Assembly: GCF_000315915.1 (NCBI RefSeq)
Contig: NC_020188.1
Coordinates: forward strand, 885,501-949,500
Direction of reading: 5' to 3'
Length of the DNA stretch: 64,000 nucleotides
Source: Henningerozyma blattae CBS 6284
Lineage: Eukaryota > Ascomycota > Saccharomycetes > Saccharomycetales > Saccharomycetaceae
Positions 10,725 through 21,117 of this stretch are shown piece by piece. The notes beneath the pieces were generated by a model, which worked only from the letters and a program-made list of their open reading frames with translations, was not told the origin of the DNA and ran no database searches. Within the stretch, counting starts at the first letter, position 1. Each line of letters begins with the position of its first letter. A program made the translations under genes and the position numbers.

Positions 10725-11516
10725 ATGTCTGCTGTTGAATCAATTGCTGAAAGTGTCACTTCTGCTGTCAATGCTGCTGCAGAAACAGCTGCCTCAGTTG
10801 CACAAACTTTGATCTCTGAAGTCTTAAATACTGCTACAGAATTAGGTGCTTCTCCAACCAAGTTTGATTTGACTGATTTTATAAATGAGAAATTGGCCTT
10901 ATGGGGTGAAATTTGTATGGAATTGGTATCTTCTATTGATTTCGAAAATAAATTGTTCATGTTGGCATGTTTCTGTGTTTGCTTCAACCCAATGTTCTGG
11001 AACATTGTTGCTCGTATGGAATATAAGACTCATTTCTTAACTAAGTTAGCTGGTAGTGCTAAGAAGGGATGTTATATTTTAGCCTTCATTATTTTCTCAC
11101 TAGGTATCGTTCGTGATATTGTATACGAAAGGGCATTAGCTGCTCAACCTGTATCAGCCTTATTGACTGGTGATTATGTTAAATGTGCAGGTTATTTGTC
11201 AATCGGTGTAGGTCAAGTTTTAGTCTTGACTTCCATGTATCAATTGGGTATCACTGGTACTTACTTGGGTGATTACTTCGGTATCTTAATGGAAGAAAGA
11301 GTAACTACTTTCCCATTCAATGTTTCTAATAATCCAATGTACCAAGGTTCTACTCTATCCTTTTTGGGTGCTGCTTTAGTCTCTGGTAAGCCAGCTGGTT
11401 TGTTGATTGCATTTTTGGTCTCCACTATGTACCAAGGTGCTTTACAATTGGAAGAGCCATTTACCGCTCAAATTTACGCTAAGCGTGACCAAGAACGTTC
11501 TAAGAAAAATATTTAA
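10725..11516 (+). CDS. OPI3: Opi3, phospholipid methyltransferase (PE to PC, last two methylations)
   Basis: 263 residues, longer than the 206-residue S. cerevisiae protein because of ~47 extra N-terminal residues rich in Ala, Ser and Glu. The conserved core begins around residue 48 and includes FNPMFWNIVARMEY, FSLGIVRDIVYE, LGITGTYLGDYFGILMEERVTTFPF and NNPMYQGSTLSFLG, the AdoMet-binding region of the family. Several hydrophobic membrane segments follow the family pattern, and the C terminus KKNI resembles a dilysine ER-retrieval signal. It methylates phosphatidyl-monomethyl- and dimethylethanolamine to phosphatidylcholine in the ER. The start could be internal (Met65), but the frame and base composition are continuous from Met1. 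Confidence 0.96.
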   Translation: MSAVESIAESVTSAVNAAAETAASVAQTLISEVLNTATELGASPTKFDLTDFINEKLALWGEICMELVSSIDFENKLFMLACFCVCFNPMFWNIVARMEYKTHFLTKLAGSAKKGCYILAFIIFSLGIVRDIVYERALAAQPVSALLTGDYVKCAGYLSIGVGQVLVLTSMYQLGITGTYLGDYFGILMEERVTTFPFNVSNNPMYQGSTLSFLGAALVSGKPAGLLIAFLVSTMYQGALQLEEPFTAQIYAKRDQERSKKNI

Positions 11517-12572
11517 TTCGGTTTATCTCGAGTATATTTTTTTTTCAACTAATATTTACGAAATTATATGGCTTATTTATTCACTTTGTCTTTCTTTAAT
11601 TACATTTTATTCAGAATACAATGAGATTTACAGGTGGCTATAAAATTTATCTCTAAATAATTTTTTTCTAACTTGTAACAATGTTTTATGTATGCATAAA
11701 TATATAAATTTTATATCTCGATATCAAAGCAGTAAGCTGCCCTCTTAAAACCATTCAAATTTTAATAATTTTTTTTCAAAATATAGTCATAGAATATGCT
11801 TTTAATGAATGGTATTCTGTATTTTTTTGAATCTGTAATTAAAAATAGGTGAAAATCATTGATAATTATATTCTCCGTAGCTGAGTGCTTTTTAAAACGC
11901 ATCAATAATGGATATACCATATCTTTTTTTCCCCAAAAATATCGTAATAAGTTAAGAATATGGATGGAGAATAAGCACATATAATGGCATCAAAAAAATT
12001 ACTCTATTGGTTTACTAGATATATCAAAGTACTAACGATAGGTAAGTTGAAATCGAGAAAAATATTAGTGTACTTATTAGAATTAAATGAAAAGTATGTT
12101 AGTATTGACGCTAGCATTTATCGTAAGGAAAGAAATATTTTTACGTAAACATGTGAAAATTTTATATTACAATTTGTAACAATGGTTTATTATATCTGTT
12201 AAAGAAGAAAGTAGACATTAATTTCGCGTAGCTGACAGTTGCAACTGACCCATACTTTGACATCAACAGTATAATCATTTAAAAGATTAAGAAAGCATAA
12301 TAAAAAAATGGACCGAGTTTTAAAGGTTAAGGACAGCAGATTTATTTACTGACAACATAAGAAAGTATCAATAGGATAAATCACTTAAATATTTAAAGAA
12401 ATAATAAATTCGTCATATTATTTTAGGACTATTGTTTTATCTTTAATTCCTATAGTTTGGCAGGTCATTATTAGTTTGAAAATATTTCAATATTAAGAAG
12501 AGAGCATAAAATTAACTACAATTACTCAATACTTCCAGTGCATATCTTATCCTTCATACTGTACTAAAATAT

Positions 12573-12578
12573 CACGTG
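12573..12578. promoter_or_regulatory. CACGTG E-box (Cbf1-type) beside tRNA-Thr
   Basis: CACGTG within the palindrome ATCACGTGAT (12571-12580), about 24 bp beyond the 3' end of tRNA-Thr. It matches the Cbf1/CDEI core RTCACRTG on both strands. No CDEII or CDEIII follows, so it is not a centromere. Confidence 0.5.
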
Positions 12579-12601
12579 ATTTTTTATAAAAAATTCAAAA
12601 A

Positions 12602-12673
12602 TGCTTCCTGTGGGAATTGAACCCACGATCCCCGCATTACGAGTGCGATGCCTTACCACTTGGCCAAGAAAGC
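12602..12673 (-). tRNA. tRNA-Thr (anticodon CGT), no intron
   Basis: The reverse strand folds as a 72-nt tRNA. The acceptor GCTTTCT pairs with AGGAAGC (one G-U) with discriminator A. The anticodon loop CTCGTAA carries CGT between stem halves CGCA and TGCG. The T-arm contains GGTTCAATTCC and the D-arm TGGCCAAGTGG, giving good B- and A-boxes. A T-rich run follows the 3' end. S. cerevisiae also has a tRNA-Thr(CGU) next to CBT1, so the position looks syntenic. Confidence 0.95.
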
Positions 12674-14086
12674 CTTTTGAAAGGATTTTGAAAACTAAGA
12701 GTAGTATTTCGTGAAATTGGTAAATCGTTCTCAAAAGGACTGATAAGTGTACTAAGAATTCTAACTACATGTTAAAATCTATAAATGACTAAAATATTTG
12801 TTTCTTCTCCCTTACTATTATTTAGCCTAGAATGTCACATAATTGTAATATTGTCGCTATTATACAAAATGTTGGCGTTATGTGTACCCGTAGTTTATTC
12901 CTTGTAACTACTTCCTCTTATCTCTAGCTCTTGTCAAAACAGAACTAGGGTTAAATTTTGGAGTTCTTTAATTTTTTATAAATATATATTAGTTAATTTT
13001 TGTATGAAAATAATTCCTTTCTTACTTAATGTTCTGATCTTTTATATGTCCTCTTTGCAACAATCTGAATTACTCTTGCATAAAAGATTGCAATTATAAG
13101 AACTAGATATATTTGGATTGAAAGCAATTTTAAATTTTAATGGCGGTTAATCAAAAATTTCTAGTTGTTACTTAAATATATCTCAACAACTAAGGTATCT
13201 TAATTTTAAACAACTGTTTAAAGATTTTAATAAAATTATACAGCGTTATTATTATAAAAGTTCATGGCATATAAATTTCAACTATGTATTGCAGCATTAC
13301 ACTAAATTTTTTAAATTAAATGGCTTGATACTCAATGGAAAAAAGAAATAGGTTTTAAGTTAGATAATTTTACTTCTCTCTAAATGTATTTCATTTGCAT
13401 TGAAAAAACTTTAAATCTTTTGAAAATATGTTGAAAATTATACAATATTCAATCAAGGTTACGATATCACATGCTACATTTTGTTTGGTAGAAATTTCTA
13501 ATATGCAATTATAAGAATCTACGATACCCTACTTAGCAAAAAAGTAGTTTAGGCATTAGATATTTAGGACAAGTTTATATCCTAGCCGCTTGTTTAATAA
13601 TTCAATACAAATAAAATTATCAAAGAACAGAAATGTAGGTATTGAAATAATAAAATAGCGGTATACAAATTATAATATTTAAATGCCCTGTCTTTCAGCA
13701 TAGTATTGTCTATTTGTATATGTTTGGTATTTTCAAAAGTAGAATCATATGTAATCTAACTAAAATTTTATTTTTAACGAAGTCACCCATTAAATAGAAT
13801 AGTATCTTATAGTGCAACTAGGTTGGCAAGGAATTCTATGAAAAAATATATATTCGTTCCAAGTTTGTATAATTAAATCCCGATTCTGGCAGTGATTAGG
13901 TTCAAATATTTTTCATTTTAAATATTGAATGAAAGTTCAATTTTTTACGCGATGTTAGCGAATCTAAAAATATTAAGGTAAACTATATTTATATATATAT
14001 ATATATATAGTTCCAAATTAAAGAGTAAATTATTTAGCAAAATACCAAAATTACTAGGCGAAGTTGATAATTTAGCTTCTCTCAGA

Positions 14087-14911
14087 ATGCAACAAACTCA
14101 TGTACTATCCGAAACTCCTAAGTTTATTCTGAAGAATTTAAACACAATTAAACATAATAATAATACTTTAGTGCAGAAAATTATCAAGAATAAAGCTAAT
14201 TATAAAGCTTATACTGAGTTTTTCACTAAATATGATACATTTTTAATGTTCACAATCAAGCCGGACACTCATTTATATAGTAAAAGCGAACTAAAATACA
14301 ACTGGTTGAATTTCACCCAGGTACTAAAAAGTCAAGGAATTTTATCCTCAAGATGTTCTACAATGATTCTACAGGAACCTATCAATAAGAGAATGATGAA
14401 CAGTGTGATGAAAACAGATATCTGTGTTGGTAATTCTGAAAATAGTTTTCATGGAATTTTCCAAAATACCGATAAGATAACTAATATTCAAACGATCCTC
14501 AAAATAACCGAAGAACATAATTTTAATTTTCAAATGCATGCCCTTGGATTTCAGATCAGCTCTTCAAATACTAGTAGTGAGATATTAAATTTTATTTCGA
14601 AGATCCAACCGTTTATTCAAAGGAATAATGAAAAATATAAAAATCTTTCGTATTCGAAATTATTATCATTAGCAGAACATGGAAATCCGCAGAATGAAGA
14701 ATTTATTAATAATAAAGGTCGGAACCATGATGATATTTGCACTTCCGCTGAATCTATCACCCCAGTATTGCAAGCTCTAGCAAGTCATCATTTATTGTTT
14801 CCTAGAGTAATAAGAAATTCTTCATATCTTATATTTAGCAAAATAGATCCTGATATTGGTATTTTAAAATCAAAAACTAACGCACGGATAGCAGAATCAA
14901 AATCTATATGA
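14087..14911 (+). CDS. CBT1: Probable Cbt1, mitochondrial RNA 5'-end processing factor
   Basis: 274 residues, slightly basic overall, rich in Asn, Lys and Ile. I do not recognise a domain; no membrane segment is obvious. The identification rests on context: S. cerevisiae CBT1 encodes 271 residues, lies on the same side of UBA1 in the same orientation, and has a tRNA-Thr(CGU) just upstream, exactly as here. Family knowledge: Cbt1 is needed for 5' processing of cytochrome b mRNA and 15S rRNA in mitochondria. A clear cleavable targeting peptide is not visible, although residues 10-45 are basic. Alternatively it is an unrelated lineage-specific gene. Confidence 0.6.
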   Translation: MQQTHVLSETPKFILKNLNTIKHNNNTLVQKIIKNKANYKAYTEFFTKYDTFLMFTIKPDTHLYSKSELKYNWLNFTQVLKSQGILSSRCSTMILQEPINKRMMNSVMKTDICVGNSENSFHGIFQNTDKITNIQTILKITEEHNFNFQMHALGFQISSSNTSSEILNFISKIQPFIQRNNEKYKNLSYSKLLSLAEHGNPQNEEFINNKGRNHDDICTSAESITPVLQALASHHLLFPRVIRNSSYLIFSKIDPDIGILKSKTNARIAESKSI

Positions 14912-15834
14912 AAATCTCTAAATTCAAAGCTCTTCGCATGTGAACTCCTGTACAACCAGAGTTAAGCTAGTTAAATCAAGTGACTTCACCGGTAATTTAT
15001 CCTTACTGCTTCAAGAAATATTGGCATTGTGAACAGTGAAATATTTGCCGGCTTATAAAAATGTTCTTTACCAGCAGAATAGCATACCTGAACAGAACCT
15101 GAATTATTAAAATAGTTACTATGCATCTGCTCACAAGTCAACGTAACTCAAAATTCTCACCAATCTCGTTTTGTACCGTCAAATATTACTAATTATATTG
15201 GCATTACTAATTATGGTAACAAGAATGTAGATGGAATAATATAGGGAAGATTAGGATCAAGCAAAGAAACTACGCAGCAGAATAAAAAGAAATAAATAGC
15301 TTACTTCTCATCACAACTGCGAGGTAAGCTACCACGGTATTTTAGCAGTCTAACTTTATTTGTACTAAATGCCTAGGATGTCTGAGAAATATAATGTTAT
15401 TCTATCAAATTTCTTCAATTTTCAGCCATCAATTACTACAGCCCAGTCTCTGCCCAGTTTCTTCGAGAATGTTGGAGCATTCTTTGTTTTCCAAAAAGGG
15501 GAAAGTCATCACGGGAAAAACATGGCGAAAAAAAATTTTTTCATCGTCAAATTTTAATTTCACTTTAAAATTTCAAATTTCAAATTTTGCCGTAGTTAAT
15601 AGCTGAATTTACTCAGAAGTTTCCGCACGACGCTCAGCGAGATGGGCCAGATCGAGAGGTTTATTTATCAATTTATAATGGGCATCGTGGTCCAGCAGGT
15701 CTGGACTAAACCTATATAAGAACGACATTTTTATACTGTCACTGTTACAATAATTATTTTATATTGTTTCATTTATGTTTTTACAGAAAAATAACAACCA
15801 CATTAGTTCACTCACATATACACATACATTCATA
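14912..15834. promoter_or_regulatory. CBT1-LIA1 spacer and LIA1 promoter
   Basis: 923 bp. A clear TATA box TATATAAG lies at 15713-15720, 115 bp before the LIA1 ATG. Short frames at 15369-15606 have no recognisable product. No other motif stands out. Confidence 0.5.
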
Positions 15835-16800
15835 ATGTCCACTAAGTTAGAACAACATTACCAAAAAACCATTGATGGTATGACTTTGGAACAATTGAGA
15901 GATATCCTTGTCTCTCCAGAATCTAAGTTGGCTAACAGATTCAGATCTTTATTCAATTTAAAGTGTGTTGCCGAAGACTGGGCCAATGATTCTGCAAATG
16001 CTACCTTAGCTGTTCAATACATGAACGAAACTTTCGCTGACAAGAGTGAATTATTGAAGCACGAAGTTGCTTACGTTTTGGGTCAAACCAAAAACATGAG
16101 TGCTTGTCCTAAATTGAGAGAAGTTACCTTGGATCAAAGCCAACAACCAATGGTTAGACACGAAGCTGCTGAAGCTTTGGGTGCCTTAGGTGACCAAGAA
16201 TCCGTGACTATGTTGAGAAAGGCTGCTTGTGAAGATCCACACATTGCTGTTAGAGAAACCTGTCAATTAGCTGCTGATAGAATCGTATGGGCTCATTCTG
16301 ATGCTGCTACTAGAGAAAAATTACAAACTTCTTTGTACTCTTCTACCGATCCAGCTCCACCATTATCTTTAGAAAAGAAATATGATGTTGAGAGTTTGAA
16401 AAGTCTATTGAATGATCAAAAGGCTTCTTTATTCATGAGATACAGAGCTATGTTCAGATTAAGAGATGTTGGTACCGATGAAGCTTGTAAAGCTTTAGCC
16501 TCTGGTTTTAACGATCCTTCTGCTTTATTCAAGCATGAAATTGCTTATGTCATGGGTCAAATGGGTAACCCAATCAGTGTTCCATTCTTAGTCGAAGTCT
16601 TGGGTCGTTTCGAAGAAGCTCCAATGGTTAGACACGAAGCTGCCGAAGCTTTAGGTGCTATTCACTCCCCAGAAGTTGTTCCTGTCTTAAAGGGTTACTT
16701 AAACGATCCAGTTGATGTTGTCAGAGAATCTGCCATTGTTGCTTTGGATATGTACGAATATGAAAACTCAAACGAATTCGAATACGATCCTACCAAATAA
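15835..16800 (+). CDS. LIA1: Lia1, deoxyhypusine hydroxylase
   Basis: 321 residues from the ATG at 15835 (S. cerevisiae 325). An upstream in-frame ATG at 15775 would add 20 residues with no counterpart in the family, so the internal start (MSTKLEQ) is chosen. The protein is two sets of HEAT-like repeats, each with the iron-ligand His-Glu motifs: KHEVAYVLGQ and VRHEAAEALGALGD in the first half, KHEIAYVMGQMG and VRHEAAEALGAI in the second. It hydroxylates deoxyhypusine on eIF5A, the last step of hypusine formation, in the cytosol. All four HE pairs are intact. Codon use looks strongly biased, fitting high expression. Confidence 0.97.
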   Translation: MSTKLEQHYQKTIDGMTLEQLRDILVSPESKLANRFRSLFNLKCVAEDWANDSANATLAVQYMNETFADKSELLKHEVAYVLGQTKNMSACPKLREVTLDQSQQPMVRHEAAEALGALGDQESVTMLRKAACEDPHIAVRETCQLAADRIVWAHSDAATREKLQTSLYSSTDPAPPLSLEKKYDVESLKSLLNDQKASLFMRYRAMFRLRDVGTDEACKALASGFNDPSALFKHEIAYVMGQMGNPISVPFLVEVLGRFEEAPMVRHEAAEALGAIHSPEVVPVLKGYLNDPVDVVRESAIVALDMYEYENSNEFEYDPTK

Positions 16801-18310
16801 ACTAATTTCGTATAGAATTCAGTCATTCTTCATTATAACCATTCAAAATTTGTTTTTCATTTTGGTTATTTCCAATAGCACTTCACTCATAAAAACATTA
16901 TTTATTTATTAGATTTATATATATATATATATATATCAGATACTCTCGTGTATACTTATTTTTCAAAATATTTTAGGTTTTAATTATCTTAGAATTTGAT
17001 AAACACAATTACTTGACAATTATTCTTTTGGGGTGGGTTACAATTGAACAAGTTCTTTATATATATATTACTCAAGTTCTCTCATATAATAAATAGCCTT
17101 CGTTTTTTGGAGGATAGAAGAGGCAGGAGTGGAGAATGAACGTAATTGTGGTTACTTCAAAGAAGTTACCCTTATAATTCAAATTTCTTTACTATAGGTA
17201 AATCTTATGGTATTTTCAAATTGCGAATAAATTACCTCTTAATAAATATATGGTTGTAAAGGATTGTAATTTTTATATGTGAAAATAATGCCTTTTTTTA
17301 TCGATCTCGATAGTTCGTACAAATGCGCAAACAACTTAAAGAAAACGTTAAACTTAACATTTGTGGATAATAATTACTATCTATTTGAACTTTATGAATT
17401 CCAAATCATTACTTTTACCCATTACTCTAACAATGGAAAACCTAGTTTTATTCCCTGAAATGAATGTAGGTTGGTATTATTTAGAATGAAATATTAGCTT
17501 ATTAATCCACTAATTCGGTACTGTAACATACTTTTTAAAAAAAAATTTCTTAAAAATATATAATATCATTAATGTTACAAAAATTATTGATTAGGTGTAA
17601 TTCGATTGACTAATTAATTTCTTATATAATTTTTATCTTTGTTAGTTCCTTTATTTAATTTACGTCACATATCACGTGACCGGACGCCATATCTAAATTC
17701 GCTTTATTCCCTTTCACTATTTTATTTTACTTCATTTTTTGGCCAAAGGGACAATCTAAGAGAAAAAATAAATAGATACCCTCTTTATTAAAAAAAGTCA
17801 TAAACATAAAAGCATAACCAATCAAGAAATTTTTAACTCCTTAGGTAACGTGACTGGGTTAAAACATAACTTATAAGACTTTTGACTTACATAGATAATT
17901 GGTCTTCATACGTTTCAATTTCCAATCTTAGATATTAACTTTAATTAATTTATTCAATTTACAAGCAATAAGCATTCAATAGCTATCTGTATTCTGCTTT
18001 TTTTTTGATTCTGACGTATCAATCATATCAGTTCACACAGGGGAATTTTCAATATATATTAGAGGTGCTTTATTTTATTTGATTACATTTAGTATTTTCA
18101 CACTTTTACAAAACTACCATTGTAAATTTGTTTTAACTACATTCTAACAAGTATTATATCTTTTTTTAATAATTTTTTGCTTCCTTAGATTTTTGTTACT
18201 GTATCAGAGTGTAATTTTCTTAAATTCAATCTATTAAACTTCAAAGATTATACATATTTGCCTTCCAACAACTTCACATCAAAAAAATAATATTTTATTC
18301 TTATCTCAAA
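16801..18310. promoter_or_regulatory. LIA1-EAP1 spacer
   Basis: 1510 bp, AT-rich, with a TA dinucleotide run near 16917-16935. One CACGTG at 17673-17678 (in ATCACGTGACC) lies ~630 bp before EAP1. No gene or RNA could be supported. Confidence 0.5.
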
Positions 18311-20605
18311 ATGGAATTCAATGATCCATCAATTTTAACAGCTGTTAGATCGAGCGAAAGAAATTCAAATTCAAATTCAACTAATAATGGCCGCCAAACA
18401 AGCCAAACTGCTACAGCAGATCATATTAATAAGTTTTTCCAAGATTTAAAGAGAAAACATGAAAAAAAGACCAATGAAGACTCGAAGAATTCAACGAATA
18501 ATGATTATGATAATGACGACTTCTCTAATTCTAATGCTAATAGCTTAAGTAAACTTTTGAAAAACAAAAATTCTGCTGATAGAAATACTAGCTTTGATAC
18601 TCCAAAAAGCACCTTCGGCAATGATATCAGCAATGATACTAGTGACAAGCAACCTTTTACCTTAGATTTTAAACCAGTTGCTGAAAAGAAATCTCATGTG
18701 TATAGCGTTAATGAACTCCTAGCCATATCAGAAGATTTAGACAAAGATTTGATAGATGGTATTGTATCCAAATTGCCAAATAAAAAGTTCTGGAGATTAC
18801 AAAGAAAATACCCTGACCATAATAATAATAATTCTAATAATAATAATTCGACTAATTCGGGAAAATCCTCAGGTTACAGAAGCCAATTGAGCAATAACTC
18901 GAATAGCACCTCTAATAATGGGCCTAATATTAATTCTCTTGGTAATGCTTACTCAAATGATCAAGATATGCATGGAAGAAGAAATAGTAGGTCAAAAAAT
19001 ACTAGACTACCTCGCTCTAAGAGAGGTGGGTTAAATAAGTTCGGTAAAGAAAGAAATTATAATGAAGATAAACATAATAACGAAATGAATACTGATGATT
19101 TAATGGAATTAGAAAAGGAATTTGAGCCAACAGGTAATTCAATGGCTGACTTTGAAATGTGGAAAGCAAAAATGAAAGAAACGGAAAATAGAAAAAAGGG
19201 TATTTCTAGCACTACTTCTTCCTCTGTATCATCCACAATAATTAATTCTTCCATTTCACAAAAGGATGATTTAGGGAATACCAGCTCATCTGTCGATAGA
19301 CCAAATCTCACTGGAAGAACTACAAGTTCTATTTCAGATTTTTTAAAGATGAACACAGAAAAAGAATCTAAAACTAAAAGTGATTCAGCTGATGAGTCTA
19401 AGACAGAACCGTTAGGATCTAGCTCATTAAGTAACAATGAGTCAAAAAAGACAAGGTCGAATTTTGTTAAAAATGATGTGGAAGAAGGTGCAGTTGGTAC
19501 AAGTTCATCAAGATTTTCATCATTTTTTACAAATTCTAGTCTTTCTACTTCTGGTAATTCTCCTTCAAAATCAAATATCCCAATAAACGAGCAAGCTAAT
19601 CAAGAGAGATCTGTATCAAACTACAATAGCAACAGATTGGCTCAACCTGCTGAAAGTGTTCAAACACTACAGTCCGGTTCAAAATTAATGTCTTTTTTCA
19701 AAACAGATTCTCGTTCAAGTACACCACAAACGCCAGGTACTCCACTCTCGAACACACCAATTGCTAGAACAGAAAATATAACACCATTTATGCAAGGGCC
19801 AACAAGTATTCCACAAATGCAACATCAATTACCTCAACAGCAGCAACAGCATCAACAACAACAGCAACAAATACCACATGCTCAACAATGTATGCAACAA
19901 ATACCACCACAGATGCAACAGCAACTACAACAGCAAATGCGCCAACAGCAGCATCCCCCATTTATGCAACATACAATGGGCCAGGTACCTAACAATAATG
20001 CATTTTTCCAAAACCTGTTGAATAAAGGTAAGGACAAGGATGGTAACGATACTCCAATGGCTCCTCCACCGGGCTTAATACCTCCACTACAAAATGGCAA
20101 ACAACAATTTCCTCCAAATATCTCAGTACCACCAGGATTTCCAATGCCAATGCCACCGCAAATGATGCACCCTCAAGCTTTTATGGGATTCCAAGGACAG
20201 CCTCAACTGCAAAGCAACATGCTGATGAATAGCAGTATGCCAAATATTTCCAATAATAAAGATTCCAATAAGAGTAAGGGCAAAAAATTTACTAATAATG
20301 AGGGGATTCAAGAAAAGAAAAACAGTCAAAATATTCTACGTCAAAACTCTAATTCTACTATTCCAGATAATGGTTCTAACAGTGCCGGTAACACAATTCC
20401 GCCACAATTCATGCCAGGCATGTTACCCCCTGGTTTTCCACCAATGCAAGGTATGCCACCTAATAATATGATGCCACCACAGATGGTTGGTAATCAACCA
20501 TTTTTCCCTGGTATTCCACCTCCAAATATGCAACAAGGTGGAAATAGATATCCTCCACAAGTTCCAACACCAATTGAAAATATTGAGCAGAAATCTAAAA
20601 AATAG
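18311..20605 (+). CDS. EAP1: Eap1, eIF4E-binding translational repressor
   Basis: 764 residues (S. cerevisiae 632). The eIF4E-binding motif YxxxxL-phi is present as YSVNELL at residues 131-137, followed by a conserved stretch (DLDKDLIDGIVSKLPNKKFW). Most of the rest is low-complexity: Asn/Ser runs at the N terminus, Gln-rich blocks at ~residues 505-555, and Pro/Met-rich segments to the C terminus, as expected for an intrinsically disordered 4E-BP. Eap1 competes with eIF4G for eIF4E and promotes mRNA decapping, and its activity is tied to TOR signalling. It lies tail to tail with TOR, the same arrangement as EAP1/TOR2 in S. cerevisiae. The extra length is mainly in the repeats. Confidence 0.93.
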   Translation: MEFNDPSILTAVRSSERNSNSNSTNNGRQTSQTATADHINKFFQDLKRKHEKKTNEDSKNSTNNDYDNDDFSNSNANSLSKLLKNKNSADRNTSFDTPKSTFGNDISNDTSDKQPFTLDFKPVAEKKSHVYSVNELLAISEDLDKDLIDGIVSKLPNKKFWRLQRKYPDHNNNNSNNNNSTNSGKSSGYRSQLSNNSNSTSNNGPNINSLGNAYSNDQDMHGRRNSRSKNTRLPRSKRGGLNKFGKERNYNEDKHNNEMNTDDLMELEKEFEPTGNSMADFEMWKAKMKETENRKKGISSTTSSSVSSTIINSSISQKDDLGNTSSSVDRPNLTGRTTSSISDFLKMNTEKESKTKSDSADESKTEPLGSSSLSNNESKKTRSNFVKNDVEEGAVGTSSSRFSSFFTNSSLSTSGNSPSKSNIPINEQANQERSVSNYNSNRLAQPAESVQTLQSGSKLMSFFKTDSRSSTPQTPGTPLSNTPIARTENITPFMQGPTSIPQMQHQLPQQQQQHQQQQQQIPHAQQCMQQIPPQMQQQLQQQMRQQQHPPFMQHTMGQVPNNNAFFQNLLNKGKDKDGNDTPMAPPPGLIPPLQNGKQQFPPNISVPPGFPMPMPPQMMHPQAFMGFQGQPQLQSNMLMNSSMPNISNNKDSNKSKGKKFTNNEGIQEKKNSQNILRQNSNSTIPDNGSNSAGNTIPPQFMPGMLPPGFPPMQGMPPNNMMPPQMVGNQPFFPGIPPPNMQQGGNRYPPQVPTPIENIEQKSKK

Positions 20606-21117
20606 TTCATGGTATGGCTACCATTATATTTACTAGTATCGTAGATGTAACTTGGTATTTATTGTTGAAATCGAAGGGATATCGGCTTCTACGAAAAATC
20701 AATTGCCTAGTTCACTCTATATATGTATATATAATTAATAGTTGTTTTTTTTTATTTTAGCTGCTCCTTTCATTGTATTAATAAACATCTTCCCCATTTA
20801 TAGCTATCTTTTTTATTTGATTTTTATTTTTCTTCTTTACTTAATGTACTTTAAAAATATATATTTTGTCTTTAATTTACCAAATACAATTTACTTTTAA
20901 GATCTTTTTTAGCGGTATAGAAGAAAATATATTGTTAGAGCAGTATATAATAACACTGACAAATCCCCTTACTGCGAATAGTAAACAGTAAATAAAAAAG
21001 TGCCACTCAAGAAATAACTCTAATAATGAGATACATATGATGACATAGAAACTTCTATAAATTTACAAAGTTCAAAATTAAATAACTTTCAGGAATATAT
21101 ATACGGAGTCAAGTGGT
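20606..21117. other. Convergent EAP1/TOR 3' spacer
   Basis: 512 bp, AT-rich, with T-runs near 20747-20755 and TATATA elements suited to 3'-end formation. Nothing else is seen. Confidence 0.5.

Larger units (their letters stand above)
11517..14086. other. Long gene-poor spacer OPI3-CBT1
   Basis: 2570 bp of AT-rich DNA. The only clear gene is tRNA-Thr at 12602-12673. There is an ATCACGTGAT palindrome just 3' of the tRNA and a Tbf1-like CTAGGGTTA around 12945-12953. Reading frames here are short and have no recognisable protein. In S. cerevisiae STE6 sits between UBA1 and CBT1; no remnant of it could be recognised by eye. Confidence 0.6.

Noticed and set aside
12571..12580. Centromere CDEI
   Set aside because: The palindrome matches CDEI, but there is no ~80-bp CDEII followed by CDEIII on either side; a tRNA gene lies directly next to it. 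The same holds for the CACGTG sites at 17673, 46766 and 47148.
15775..15834. 20-residue N-terminal extension of LIA1
   Set aside because: The family starts at MST followed by the first HEAT repeat; the upstream ATG adds residues without any counterpart.
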